NCBI RefSeq assembly: GCF_019429535.1
Contig: NZ_JAHXZM010000002.1
Coordinates: 248,001 to 312,000, forward strand
Source: Sphingomonas citricola
GTDB taxonomy: Bacteria; Pseudomonadota; Alphaproteobacteria; Sphingomonadales; Sphingomonadaceae
Direction: 5' to 3'
DNA length: 64,000 bases
In this document: positions 57,232-64,000 of the stretch, piece after piece
Position numbering within the stretch: the stretch's first letter is position 1
Layout: each line of letters begins with the position of its first letter
Notes under the pieces: generated by a model
Database searches by the model: none
Told to the model about the DNA's origin: nothing
The model's input: the letters and a program-made list of their open reading frames with translations, nothing else
Program-made: the position numbers and the translations under genes

Positions 57232-58824
57232 TCAGATGTTGATCGTCTTGGGCTTGGTGCGGCGCACCCAACCGGCGACAAGCATGCGGGTAAAGGTGAC
57301 GGCGGTGAAGACGCTGGTCGCGATGCCGATCAGCAGCACCACCGCGAACCCCTTCACCGGGCCCGAGCCCAGCAGGAACATGATGATGCCCGAGATCGCG
57401 TGCGTCACGTTCGCCTCGAAGATCGTCCGGCTCGCTTCCTTGTAGCCGAGCTCGATCGACTGCACGACGCTGCGCCCGCGATGGAATTCCTCGCGGATAC
57501 GCTCGTTGATCAGCACGTTCGCGTCGACCGCGGTGCCGATCGTCAGCACAAAGCCCGCGATGCCCGGCAGCGTCAGCGTACCCCCGATCAGCGCCAGCAC
57601 GCCCAGGATGACGAACACGTTGATGACGACCGCGAGGTTCGCGTACGCGCCGAAGCGGCCGTAGGTCACCAGCATGAACGCGACCACCAGCGCGACCGCG
57701 ACCGCGGAGGCGATGATGCCCGCGCGGATCGAATCCTTGCCCAGATCGGGGCCGACGGTCGATTCCTCGACCACCTTCAGCGCCACTGGCAGCTTGCCCG
57801 AGCGAAGCGCGATCGCGAGCGCGTTGGCGCTTTCCGTGGTGAACCCGCCGTTGATCGCGGCGCGCCCGCCCAGGATCGGCTCGTTGATGTTGGGCGCGGA
57901 GATCACCGAATTGTCGAGGATGATCGCGAACGGCTTGTTGACGTTTTCCTGCGTCACGCGCGCGAAGCGGCGCCCGCCCTGCGCGTCGAAGGTGATCGAC
58001 ACCTGCGGCGCGTTGGTCTGCGGTTCGAACTCCTGCCGCGCGTCCGACAGCATGTCGCCGGTGATGATCGCGGAACGCTTCACCGCGATGAAGCCGAACT
58101 GGCTGCCGGGATACGGCAGCACTTGGCTGCCCGCGGGTGCCTGCCCCTTGGCGAGCTGCGCGGGATCGGCGTTCTGGTCGACCAGCTTGAACTCGAGCTT
58201 GGCGGTCTTGCCCAGCAGATCCTTCAACGCCTGCGGGTTGCCCAGGCCCGGGACCTGCACGACGATGCGGTTCGACCCCTGCCGGATGATCGTCGGCTCG
58301 CGCGTGCCCAGTTCGTCGATGCGGCGGCGCACGACCTCGGTCGCGTCCTGCATCGCGCGGTCAACCGCCTGCGCGAGACCCGCCTGCGTCGGCGTCAGCA
58401 CGAAGCGGCTGGTGTCGACGACCTGGATGTCCCATTCGCGCTGCCCGGTCATGCCCGCGCCGCCGCCGGTGATCGCGAGCAACCGTTCGCGCGCGGCATC
58501 GACTTGGCTCGGATCGCGCAGCAGGAACGACAATTGCCCGCCGCGGCTGGAGATGTCGCCGATCTCGATCCGCGGGTTCTGGCGCCGCATCTCGGTCTGG
58601 ACCTGCTCGCGCATCGCCTCGACCCGCGTCGCCGCGACGTCGTTGGTGTCGGCCTCGAGCAGCAGGTAGCTGCCGCCCGCCAGATCGAGCCCCAGGTTGA
58701 TCGTCGGTATCTTGACCGGCAGTCGCGCGTTCAACCCCGGCACCACGCTCGGGATCGCGAGCGCGACCAGCACGGCCAGGAACGCCCAGATCGAAACGAC
58801 CTTCCAGCGCGGGAAATCAAGCAT
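57232..58824 (-). CDS. secD: Protein translocase subunit SecD
   Basis: A 530-residue partner of SecF. INLGLDLAGGSYLLLEAD after helix 1, the large periplasmic P1 domain (VVRRRIDELGTREPTIIRQG) and the six-helix core with GTLTLPGIAGFVLTIGTAVDANVLINERIREE. Start ATG at 58824 follows yajC by 14 bases; the frame is open far upstream in non-family sequence. Confidence 0.96.
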   Translation of the reverse strand: MLDFPRWKVVSIWAFLAVLVALAIPSVVPGLNARLPVKIPTINLGLDLAGGSYLLLEADTNDVAATRVEAMREQVQTEMRRQNPRIEIGDISSRGGQLSFLLRDPSQVDAARERLLAITGGGAGMTGQREWDIQVVDTSRFVLTPTQAGLAQAVDRAMQDATEVVRRRIDELGTREPTIIRQGSNRIVVQVPGLGNPQALKDLLGKTAKLEFKLVDQNADPAQLAKGQAPAGSQVLPYPGSQFGFIAVKRSAIITGDMLSDARQEFEPQTNAPQVSITFDAQGGRRFARVTQENVNKPFAIILDNSVISAPNINEPILGGRAAINGGFTTESANALAIALRSGKLPVALKVVEESTVGPDLGKDSIRAGIIASAVAVALVVAFMLVTYGRFGAYANLAVVINVFVILGVLALIGGTLTLPGIAGFVLTIGTAVDANVLINERIREEFHRGRSVVQSIELGYKEASRTIFEANVTHAISGIIMFLLGSGPVKGFAVVLLIGIATSVFTAVTFTRMLVAGWVRRTKPKTINI

Positions 58825-58838
58825 CGTGGCGATCCGGC

Positions 58839-59189
58839 TCAGTCGTTGGCGGGCTTGGAGCCGAGCGGCGTGATCTCCGCCAGCGTCGCCTTCACCACGC
58901 GGACGCGGGTGTTGGGTGCGATCTCGACCTCGACGAAGGCGTCCTCGACGCGCGTGATCTTGCCGACCAGCCCGCCCGCGGTGACAACCGAATCGCCCTT
59001 CTTCGCCGCCGCGACCGCGTCCTGCAGCTTGCGCACGCGCGCCTGCTGCGGGCGGATCATCAGGAAATAGAAGACGATGAAGATGAGGAACAGCGGCGCG
59101 AGGCCGAGAAAGCCGCCGAGTGCGCCGTTCGCGGATGCGGCGCCGCCGGCTGCCTGCGCATAAGCTGGGGAGATGAGCATCGTTTCCAT
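58839..59189 (-). CDS. yajC: Sec translocon accessory protein YajC
   Basis: A 116-residue protein with a single membrane helix (about residues 27-46, PLFLIFIVFYFLMIRPQQ) and a cytoplasmic SH3-like domain (GDSVVTAGGLVGKITRVEDAF). First gene of the yajC-secD-secF operon. ATG at 59189 is used; the second in-frame ATG at 59180 is possible. Confidence 0.93.
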   Translation of the reverse strand: METMLISPAYAQAAGGAASANGALGGFLGLAPLFLIFIVFYFLMIRPQQARVRKLQDAVAAAKKGDSVVTAGGLVGKITRVEDAFVEVEIAPNTRVRVVKATLAEITPLGSKPAND

Positions 59190-59334
59190 GCAAAACCGGG
59201 GGTGCGCGTGAGGGATGCCCACGCGCAGGAAGTCTCGGCCGCTACCATCAGGCGGGGGTTGGCGCAACCGGCGCGCACCGATATGCCCTTGGGCGATGCG
59301 CGGCGGACACGCGCGGGAGCGAGAGGACAAGCCG

Positions 59335-59646
59335 ATGACGATCCTGGTGATGGGCACGATCAAGCTGGGCGAGGGCGAAGGCGCGAAGGCGGCAAAGATG
59401 CTCGCCGATCACGTCGCGACCGTGCTGACCGAGGAGGGATGCGAGGAATACAGCTTCGCCTTCGACGCGGCCGACCCCGATCTCGTCCGCGTCGCCGAAC
59501 GCTGGTCGTCGCCCGAGGCGCTCGCCGCGCACGGGCAGGCCGACCACCAGAAAGCCTTCGGTCGCGCGCTGCGCGCACACGCACCTGCGTCGATGAAGAT
59601 CGATGCCTGGGACGGCCAGCATTCGCGCAACCTGATCGGGGGCTGA
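59335..59646 (+). CDS. Antibiotic biosynthesis monooxygenase-fold protein
   Basis: A 103-residue ABM/quinol monooxygenase (YgiN-like) domain: [16 protein letters not shown], a mid-region [25 protein letters not shown] and HQKAFGRAL. Small cofactor-free oxygenases of this fold act on quinols or related compounds; the substrate here is unknown. GAGAGGA precedes the ATG at 59335. It is divergent from yajC. Confidence 0.85.
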   Translation: MTILVMGTIKLGEGEGAKAAKMLADHVATVLTEEGCEEYSFAFDAADPDLVRVAERWSSPEALAAHGQADHQKAFGRALRAHAPASMKIDAWDGQHSRNLIGG

Positions 59647-59766
59647 CTGCAGGGGGCGTGCGGCGGGCGTGAGCAGCGGTGCGTGCTGCTGCCATCGTCC
59701 GTTCGGGCACCCGCCACACATTCGCTTGCATCCGCGCGCCGCGGCGCGTAATGGCCGCCGCTCGGT

Positions 59767-59843
59767 CGGGGCGTAGCGCAGCCTGGTAGCGCATCACACT
59801 GGGGGTGTGGGGGTCGCAGGTTCGAATCCTGTCGCCCCGACCA
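59767..59843 (+). tRNA. tRNA-Pro (anticodon GGG)
   Basis: A 77-base cloverleaf with encoded CCA (59841-59843). Acceptor CGGGGCG/CGCCCCG with discriminator A, D arm AGCGCAGCCTGGTAGCGC, anticodon stem TCACA/TGTGG around CTGGGGG giving anticodon GGG, variable GGGTC, T arm with GGTTCGAATCC. Confidence 0.97.
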
Positions 59844-59954
59844 ATTCAATCATTGTCGGTCACGGAACGGCGCTCGGGCGATTTGCCGTCGCGCGCTGTC
59901 CTACACGCGTGTGTTCACGCAATGTTCTTCCCTTCATCACGGGGAAGCATTCAC

Positions 59955-60491
59955 ATGATCGACCAATTGATCGACGCCGTCATCGACCGCGAAGGCGGCT
60001 ATTCGCATCATCCCGCCGACCGCGGCGGCGCGACCCGCTTCGGTATCACCGAGGCGGTTGCGCGGGCGAACGGTTTCGCCGGCGAGATGCGACATTTCTC
60101 GCGCGCCGCGGCGGTCGCAATCTATCGCCGCGTCTATTGGGTACGCCCGCAGTTCGACCGTGTCGCGACGCGCGCGCCCGCGCTCGCCGCTGAATTGTTC
60201 GACACCGGGGTCAACATGGGGCCAGCGGTCGCGACGAGCTTTCTCCAGCGCGCGCTGAACGCGCTCAACCGCGGCGCGAGCGATTACCCGGACGTGACGC
60301 TCGACGGTCGCATCGGCGAGCAGACGCTCGCCGCGCTCGACCGGTATCTCGCCACGCGCCGCGCGAGCGGGGAGGTGGTGCTCGTCAAGGCGGTCGAGGC
60401 GTTGCAGGGCGAACGCTACCTGGCGCTGGCCGAACAACGTCCCGCGAATGAGGCGTTCCTCTACGGCTGGCTCGCCAACCGGCTCGGCTGA
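59955..60491 (+). CDS. GH108-type muramidase (endolysin), GTA/phage lysis
   Basis: A 178-residue glycoside hydrolase family 108 N-acetylmuramidase with a C-terminal peptidoglycan-binding part. Catalytic Glu13 in DREGGYSHHPADRGGATRFG. No signal peptide, so it needs a holin to reach the wall; a holin gene follows 159 bases later. The pair resembles the endolysin/holin genes of the Rhodobacter gene transfer agent. It lies 111 bases after tRNA-Pro. ATG at 59955 matches the family. Confidence 0.9.
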   Translation: MIDQLIDAVIDREGGYSHHPADRGGATRFGITEAVARANGFAGEMRHFSRAAAVAIYRRVYWVRPQFDRVATRAPALAAELFDTGVNMGPAVATSFLQRALNALNRGASDYPDVTLDGRIGEQTLAALDRYLATRRASGEVVLVKAVEALQGERYLALAEQRPANEAFLYGWLANRLG

Positions 60492-60556
60492 CCGCAGCGG
60501 GGCCTGGAACGTGCCATTGCCCGCGGTGTCGTCACCGTCGCGCGCCCTCCCGCACC

Positions 60557-60582
60557 CCCACGCGCACGCGCACGCACGCATA
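60557..60582. repeat. CACGCG simple repeat between muramidase and holin
   Basis: Alternating purine-pyrimidine run of CACGCGCACGCG type within the 159-bp spacer. No gene or terminator is evident here. Confidence 0.5.
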
Positions 60583-60650
60583 GGGGTGCGACTTTTGTGA
60601 CCTTCCGGCCGCCCGCCGGCCGCGTCATCGACCCATTCAGGAGCCTCATC

Positions 60651-61055
60651 ATGGCCATTCCCGCCACCGACGTCGTCGCCCCCATCGCGGGCGTGCTCGA
60701 CCGGATCATCCCCGACCAGCAGGCGCGCGACGCCGCCAAGCTCGAACTGCTTCGGCTTGATCGCCATGAACTGACCAATCTGTACGCGGCGATGACCGGC
60801 GCACGTACGCCCACCCCCGCAGCCGATCGCTGGTCGACCCGCGCGCGGCCGTCGTTCCTCTACGTCATGTACGCGTTACTGCTTTGGAGCGTGCCGCTGG
60901 GGTTGATCGCCGCGGTCCGCCCCTCAGCGGCGCAGGCGATCGCACGCGGGATGACCGCATATCTGAACGCGCTGCCCGAACCGCTCTACGCGCTCTTCGC
61001 GACGGGCTACCTCGGCTACACCGTCGCGCGCGAGTGGGGGAAGCGCCCGCGCTGA
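60651..61055 (+). CDS. GTA-type 3TM holin
   Basis: A 134-residue protein matching the 3-membrane-helix holin family of gene transfer agents: amphipathic N-terminus (APIAGVLDRIIPDQQARDAAKLE), then two to three hydrophobic segments (SFLYVMYALLLWSVPLGLIAAV and LYALFATGYLGYTVARE). It would form membrane holes for release of the muramidase. AGGAG precedes the ATG. Converges on the 65-residue gene. Confidence 0.85.
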   Translation: MAIPATDVVAPIAGVLDRIIPDQQARDAAKLELLRLDRHELTNLYAAMTGARTPTPAADRWSTRARPSFLYVMYALLLWSVPLGLIAAVRPSAAQAIARGMTAYLNALPEPLYALFATGYLGYTVAREWGKRPR

Positions 61056-61059
61056 CGCG

Positions 61060-61257
61060 TCACGCGCCCGCGGCACCCCCGCTCGCCGCGCCGTCCCCCG
61101 CACCATCGTCGTCGGAATAGGCGCGTTCGAGGTAGAGTTCGGCCATCTGATAATGCGCGCGACACGCCGCGGGATTCTCCGTCGCGCTGGCGGCCTCGAT
61201 CTCGGCCTCCGCGCGGCGGTTGTAATATTCGCGATCGTCGTCGTCGTCGGTACGCAC
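61060..61257 (-). CDS. Small acidic hypothetical protein (65 aa)
   Basis: Starts RTDDDDDREYYNRRAEAEIEAA and contains a helix with NPAACRAHYQMAELYLERAYS; soluble, no known family, but of a type seen repeatedly in sphingomonads. The GTG at 61257 has AGGAG eight bases upstream, which decides the start. Confidence 0.7.
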   Translation of the reverse strand: MRTDDDDDREYYNRRAEAEIEAASATENPAACRAHYQMAELYLERAYSDDDGAGDGAASGGAAGA

Positions 61258-61436
61258 GCACCATCTCCTTGGAGGGAAAGATCGCATGCGCGTGTTTCCC
61301 TTGTTTTGCTACAACATAGGAAATGGTGCGCCGGTTTTCTGCATCATCGCACGCACTAGTTTCGTGCCCGTCGGCGGGGGGCGGCGCGGGGCGGCGGGGT
61401 TGGCACAATCCCGCGCCGCTACCTACATGGCGCGCC

Positions 61437-62006
61437 ATGAGCGGGAACGATCCACATTCCATGCCGGTCTGGCACGGCACCACCATTCTCTCGGTCCGGC
61501 GCGGCGGCAAGGTCGTCGTCGCGGGCGACGGCCAGGTCTCGATGGGACAGACCGTGATGAAGCCCAATGCGCGCAAGGTCCGCACATTGGGTAAGGAAGG
61601 AAAGGTCATCGGCGGCTTCGCCGGCGCGACCGCCGACGCCTTCACGCTGTTCGAGCGGCTGGAGGCGAAGCTGGAGCGCCACAACGGCCAGTTGATGCGC
61701 GCCGCGGTCGAGCTCGCCAAGGACTGGCGCACCGACAAGTATCTGCGCAATCTGGAGGCGATGATGATCGTCGCCGACCGCGACGTGACGCTGATCCTGA
61801 CCGGCAACGGCGACGTGCTGGAGCCGGAGGCCGGGATCGCCGCAATCGGATCGGGCGGCAATTTCGCGCTCGCCGCCGCGCGTGCGCTGGTCGACTATGA
61901 ACAGGATGCCGAGACGATCGCGCGCCGCGCGATGAAGATCGCCGCCGACGTCTGCGTCTACACCAACGACCGCCTCGTCGTCGAAACCCTCGACTCGGTC
62001 AATTGA
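61437..62006 (+). CDS. hslV: ATP-dependent protease subunit HslV
   Basis: A 189-residue proteasome-like peptidase, partner of HslU. The catalytic Thr, freed by removal of a 14-residue propeptide, is Thr15 in [13 protein letters not shown]; other motifs are [28 protein letters not shown] and [16 protein letters not shown]. Its stop lies just before hslU. The start at 61437 gives the propeptide length typical for alphaproteobacteria. Confidence 0.95.
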   Translation: MSGNDPHSMPVWHGTTILSVRRGGKVVVAGDGQVSMGQTVMKPNARKVRTLGKEGKVIGGFAGATADAFTLFERLEAKLERHNGQLMRAAVELAKDWRTDKYLRNLEAMMIVADRDVTLILTGNGDVLEPEAGIAAIGSGGNFALAAARALVDYEQDAETIARRAMKIAADVCVYTNDRLVVETLDSVN

Positions 62007-62014
62007 GTTTTCCC

Positions 62015-63316
62015 ATGCAAGACAATCTGACGCCCAAGGCGATCGTCGCCGCGCTCGACGCGCACATCATCGGACAGCGCGACGCGAAACGCGCGGTCGC
62101 GGTCGCGCTGCGCAACCGCTGGCGCCGCCAGCGGCTCGGCGCCGATCTGCGCGACGAGGTGACGCCCAAGAACATCCTGATGATCGGGCCTACGGGGTGC
62201 GGCAAGACTGAGATCAGCCGCCGTCTGGCGAAGCTCGCCGACGCGCCCTTCGTGAAGGTCGAGGCGACCAAGTTCACCGAGGTCGGCTACGTCGGCCGCG
62301 ACGTCGAGCAGATCGCGCGCGATCTCGTCGAGGAAGCGGTGCGACTGGAAAAGGAACGCCGGCGTCTCGCGGTCAAGGACAAGGCCGAGGAGGCGGCGAT
62401 GAACCGCCTGCTTGACGCACTCGTCGGCAAGGATTCGAGCCAGGCGACGCGCGAGAGCTTCCGCCAGCGTTTCCGCGACGGTCACCTCGACCAGACCGAG
62501 ATCGAGCTCGAACTCAGCCAGACTCCGCAGATGCCGTTCGACATTCCCGGTGGCGGCTCGGTCGGGATGATCAATCTCGGCGAGATGATGGGCAAGGCGT
62601 TCGGCAACAACGCGCCCAAGCAGCGCCGCAAGCTGCTCGTCCCCGCCGCGTGGGAGAAGCTGGTCGAGGAGGAAGCCGACAAGCGGCTCGACCAGGACGA
62701 GGTCAGCCGCGTCGCGCTCGCCGACGCGGAAGCGAACGGCATCGTCTTCCTCGACGAGATCGACAAGATCGCGGTGTCTGACGTGCGCGGTGGCTCGGTC
62801 AGCCGCGAGGGCGTCCAGCGTGACCTGCTGCCGTTGATCGAGGGGACGACCGTCTCGACCAAATACGGGCCGATGAAGACCGATCACATCCTCTTCATCG
62901 CGAGCGGAGCCTTCCACGTTGCGAAGCCGAGCGACCTCTTGCCCGAACTCCAGGGCCGCCTGCCGATCCGCGTCGAATTGAAGGGGCTGAGCGAGGACGA
63001 TTTCGTCGCGATCCTGTCCGACACCAAGGCGTCGCTGCCCGCGCAATACAAGGCGCTGATCGCCACCGAAGGGGTCGAGGTCAGCTTCACCGACGACGGC
63101 ATCCGCGCGGTCGCGCGCATCGCGGCGGAAGTGAACGGCGAGATCGAGAACATCGGCGCGCGCCGGTTGCAGACGGTGATGGAAAAGCTGCTCGAGGAAG
63201 TCAGCTTCGACGCCGAGGATCGCCGCGGCGAGAGCCTCGTCGTCGACGCGGCTTACGTCGAGCAGCAGCTCGCCAGCGTGGCGCGCAACGCCGACCTCAG
63301 CCGCTTTGTCTTGTAA
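62015..63316 (+). CDS. hslU: ATP-dependent protease ATPase subunit HslU
   Basis: A 433-residue AAA+ unfoldase. Walker [10 protein letters not shown] (58-66), the I-domain insert about residues 110-230, Walker [13 protein letters not shown], sensor and pore motif GYVGRDVE, and the C-terminal LSRFVL that docks into HslV. It starts nine bases after hslV. Known as a heat-shock operon in many bacteria, but I see no clear RpoH site upstream here. Confidence 0.96.
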   Translation: MQDNLTPKAIVAALDAHIIGQRDAKRAVAVALRNRWRRQRLGADLRDEVTPKNILMIGPTGCGKTEISRRLAKLADAPFVKVEATKFTEVGYVGRDVEQIARDLVEEAVRLEKERRRLAVKDKAEEAAMNRLLDALVGKDSSQATRESFRQRFRDGHLDQTEIELELSQTPQMPFDIPGGGSVGMINLGEMMGKAFGNNAPKQRRKLLVPAAWEKLVEEEADKRLDQDEVSRVALADAEANGIVFLDEIDKIAVSDVRGGSVSREGVQRDLLPLIEGTTVSTKYGPMKTDHILFIASGAFHVAKPSDLLPELQGRLPIRVELKGLSEDDFVAILSDTKASLPAQYKALIATEGVEVSFTDDGIRAVARIAAEVNGEIENIGARRLQTVMEKLLEEVSFDAEDRRGESLVVDAAYVEQQLASVARNADLSRFVL

Positions 63317-63324
63317 GGCTGCTC

Positions 63325-63351
63325 GCCGGGCTGGCCTATCGTCAGCCCGGC
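63325..63351. terminator. Hairpin between convergent hslU and pgeF
   Basis: Perfect 9-bp stem GCCGGGCTG (63325-63333) with CAGCCCGGC (63343-63351). It overlaps the pgeF stop codon region and lacks a T-run, so it may serve weakly in both directions. Confidence 0.45.
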
Positions 63352-64000
63352 AGGCCGATGATTGCGATCTGCCGCCCGTAATCGGGCTCGCCGCGGTGCG
63401 TCGCGCGGCGATAGCTGAAGAAACGCTGTTCGTCGGTGTAGGTGTCGAGCCCCAGCGCCTCGATCCGCCGTACTCCCGCGGCGGCCAGACGGTGCGCGAC
63501 ATAACCTTCGAGATCGAATTGCGCGTGGTCCGCCCGGCCGTCGGCGAAGAAGCGCTCGTTCGCCGCGTCCGCTTCCTCGAAACGACGCCGGAAGCCCGCG
63601 TCGACCTCGTAGCTGCTGCGCGCAATGCACGGTCCGATCGCGGCGACGATCCGCGCCCGCTCCGCGCCGAGCGCTTCCATCGCATCGATCGTCGAATCGG
63701 TCACGCCGCCCAACGCCCCCTTCCACCCGGCATGTGCCGCGCCGACCACCCCGGCCGCCGTGTCCGCCAGCAGCACCGGCGCGCAATCCGCGGTGACGAT
63801 ACCAAGCGCGAGCGCGGGGTTGTCGCTGACCAGCGCGTCGGCGTGCGGTCGAACACCGTTCGAAAATGACGCGCGCACCGTGACGCAATCGGCGGAATGG
63901 ATCTGGTACGGCGTCAGCAGCGTCGCGCCCGGCCTGACTGCTTCCAGCGCCCAGGCGCGGTTGGCGGCGACCACGCCGCCGTCGTCGCTCGACCCTGCCC
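63342..64000 (-). CDS. pgeF: Purine nucleoside phosphorylase YfiH/LACC1 family (5' end outside window)
   Basis: About 219 residues of a polyphenol-oxidase-type (YfiH) protein, now known as PgeF; members phosphorolyse or deaminate purine nucleosides and in E. coli repair misincorporated L-Ser-containing peptidoglycan precursors. Zinc and active-site residues: His in PYQIHSADCV, Cys in VTADCAPVLLAD, His in AAHAGWKGALGG. Only the N-terminal part is missing; the frame remains open to the window edge. Confidence 0.9.
   Translation of the reverse strand, partial: AGSSDDGGVVAANRAWALEAVRPGATLLTPYQIHSADCVTVRASFSNGVRPHADALVSDNPALALGIVTADCAPVLLADTAAGVVGAAHAGWKGALGGVTDSTIDAMEALGAERARIVAAIGPCIARSSYEVDAGFRRRFEEADAANERFFADGRADHAQFDLEGYVAHRLAAAGVRRIEALGLDTYTDEQRFFSYRRATHRGEPDYGRQIAIIGLPG

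Noticed and set aside
1..64000. CRISPR arrays, insertion sequences, integrons, rRNA genes
   Set aside because: No regularly spaced direct repeats, no transposase or integrase reading frames and no rRNA sequence were seen on either strand.

Overview
The window is a dense, GC-rich chromosomal segment of an alphaproteobacterium, most likely a Sphingomonas or close relative in the Sphingomonadaceae. The call rests on the gene set and signals: SapC, CpdR, an ScfR-type regulator beside isocitrate lyase, an imuA-imuB-dnaE2 cassette behind a GTTC-N7-GTTC SOS box, HslV with a short propeptide, several GGAAC-N16/17-CGTT (EcfG general stress) promoters, and many small proteins of the sphingomonad type. 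Two tRNA genes (Val-GAC, Pro-GGG) are present. I see no insertion sequence, integrase, CRISPR array, rRNA or replication origin.

Layout. 1-2.7 kb: start of an exported protein, a BLUF blue-light sensor, a cold-shock protein, small proteins of unknown role and tRNA-Val. 2.7-13.2 kb: CpdR, N-formylglutamate amidohydrolase, a structured sRNA gene carrying the CCUCCUCCC motif, cytochrome b561 with SapC, a GlcD-type FAD dehydrogenase, a coupled membrane protein/RadC/receiver operon, a membrane-anchored LuxR-type regulator, a ferredoxin-reductase-like flavoprotein and a TetR regulator with clear dyad operators. 13.2-22.7 kb: minus-strand SOS mutagenesis operon imuA-imuB-dnaE2 followed by a PAS hybrid histidine kinase. 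22.9-27.1 kb: branched-chain 2-oxoacid dehydrogenase E1 alpha, E1 beta and E2, then a YciI protein. 27-40 kb: a small stress membrane protein, a secreted trypsin-like protease, a DEAD-box helicase, ScfR with a 51-residue protein and isocitrate lyase (glyoxylate shunt), OhrR/Ohr, a nucleoside deaminase and an Mfd-like translocase.

40-54.5 kb: thiolase; an inositol cluster (myo-inositol-phosphate synthase, sugar-phosphate-type nucleotidyltransferase, divergent CDP-alcohol phosphotransferase); Cu/Zn superoxide dismutase, an MFS transporter, ThpR, a Bax-inhibitor-1 protein, a transglutaminase-like protein; a coupled Nudix/extensin-like/barstar-like operon; and a DUF2171 protein with a Tyr/Gly/Ser/Gln-rich repeat region. 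54.5-64 kb: a glycosyltransferase, the yajC-secD-secF secretion operon, a monooxygenase-fold protein, tRNA-Pro, a muramidase/holin pair resembling the lysis genes of alphaproteobacterial gene transfer agents, hslVU, and the 5'-truncated pgeF.

How it fits together: much of the window is stress physiology. At least three short leaders carry exact EcfG-type promoters (lmo0937-like protein, sodC, an acidic small protein), one operon is SOS controlled, Ohr/OhrR handles organic peroxides, and the sRNA has an RpoH-like promoter and a loop motif known from stress-induced alphaproteobacterial sRNAs. The two observations most worth following are that sRNA (4080-4190) and the inositol cluster (42232-45104), which together encode the logic for a CDP-inositol-dependent product whose acceptor is unknown.
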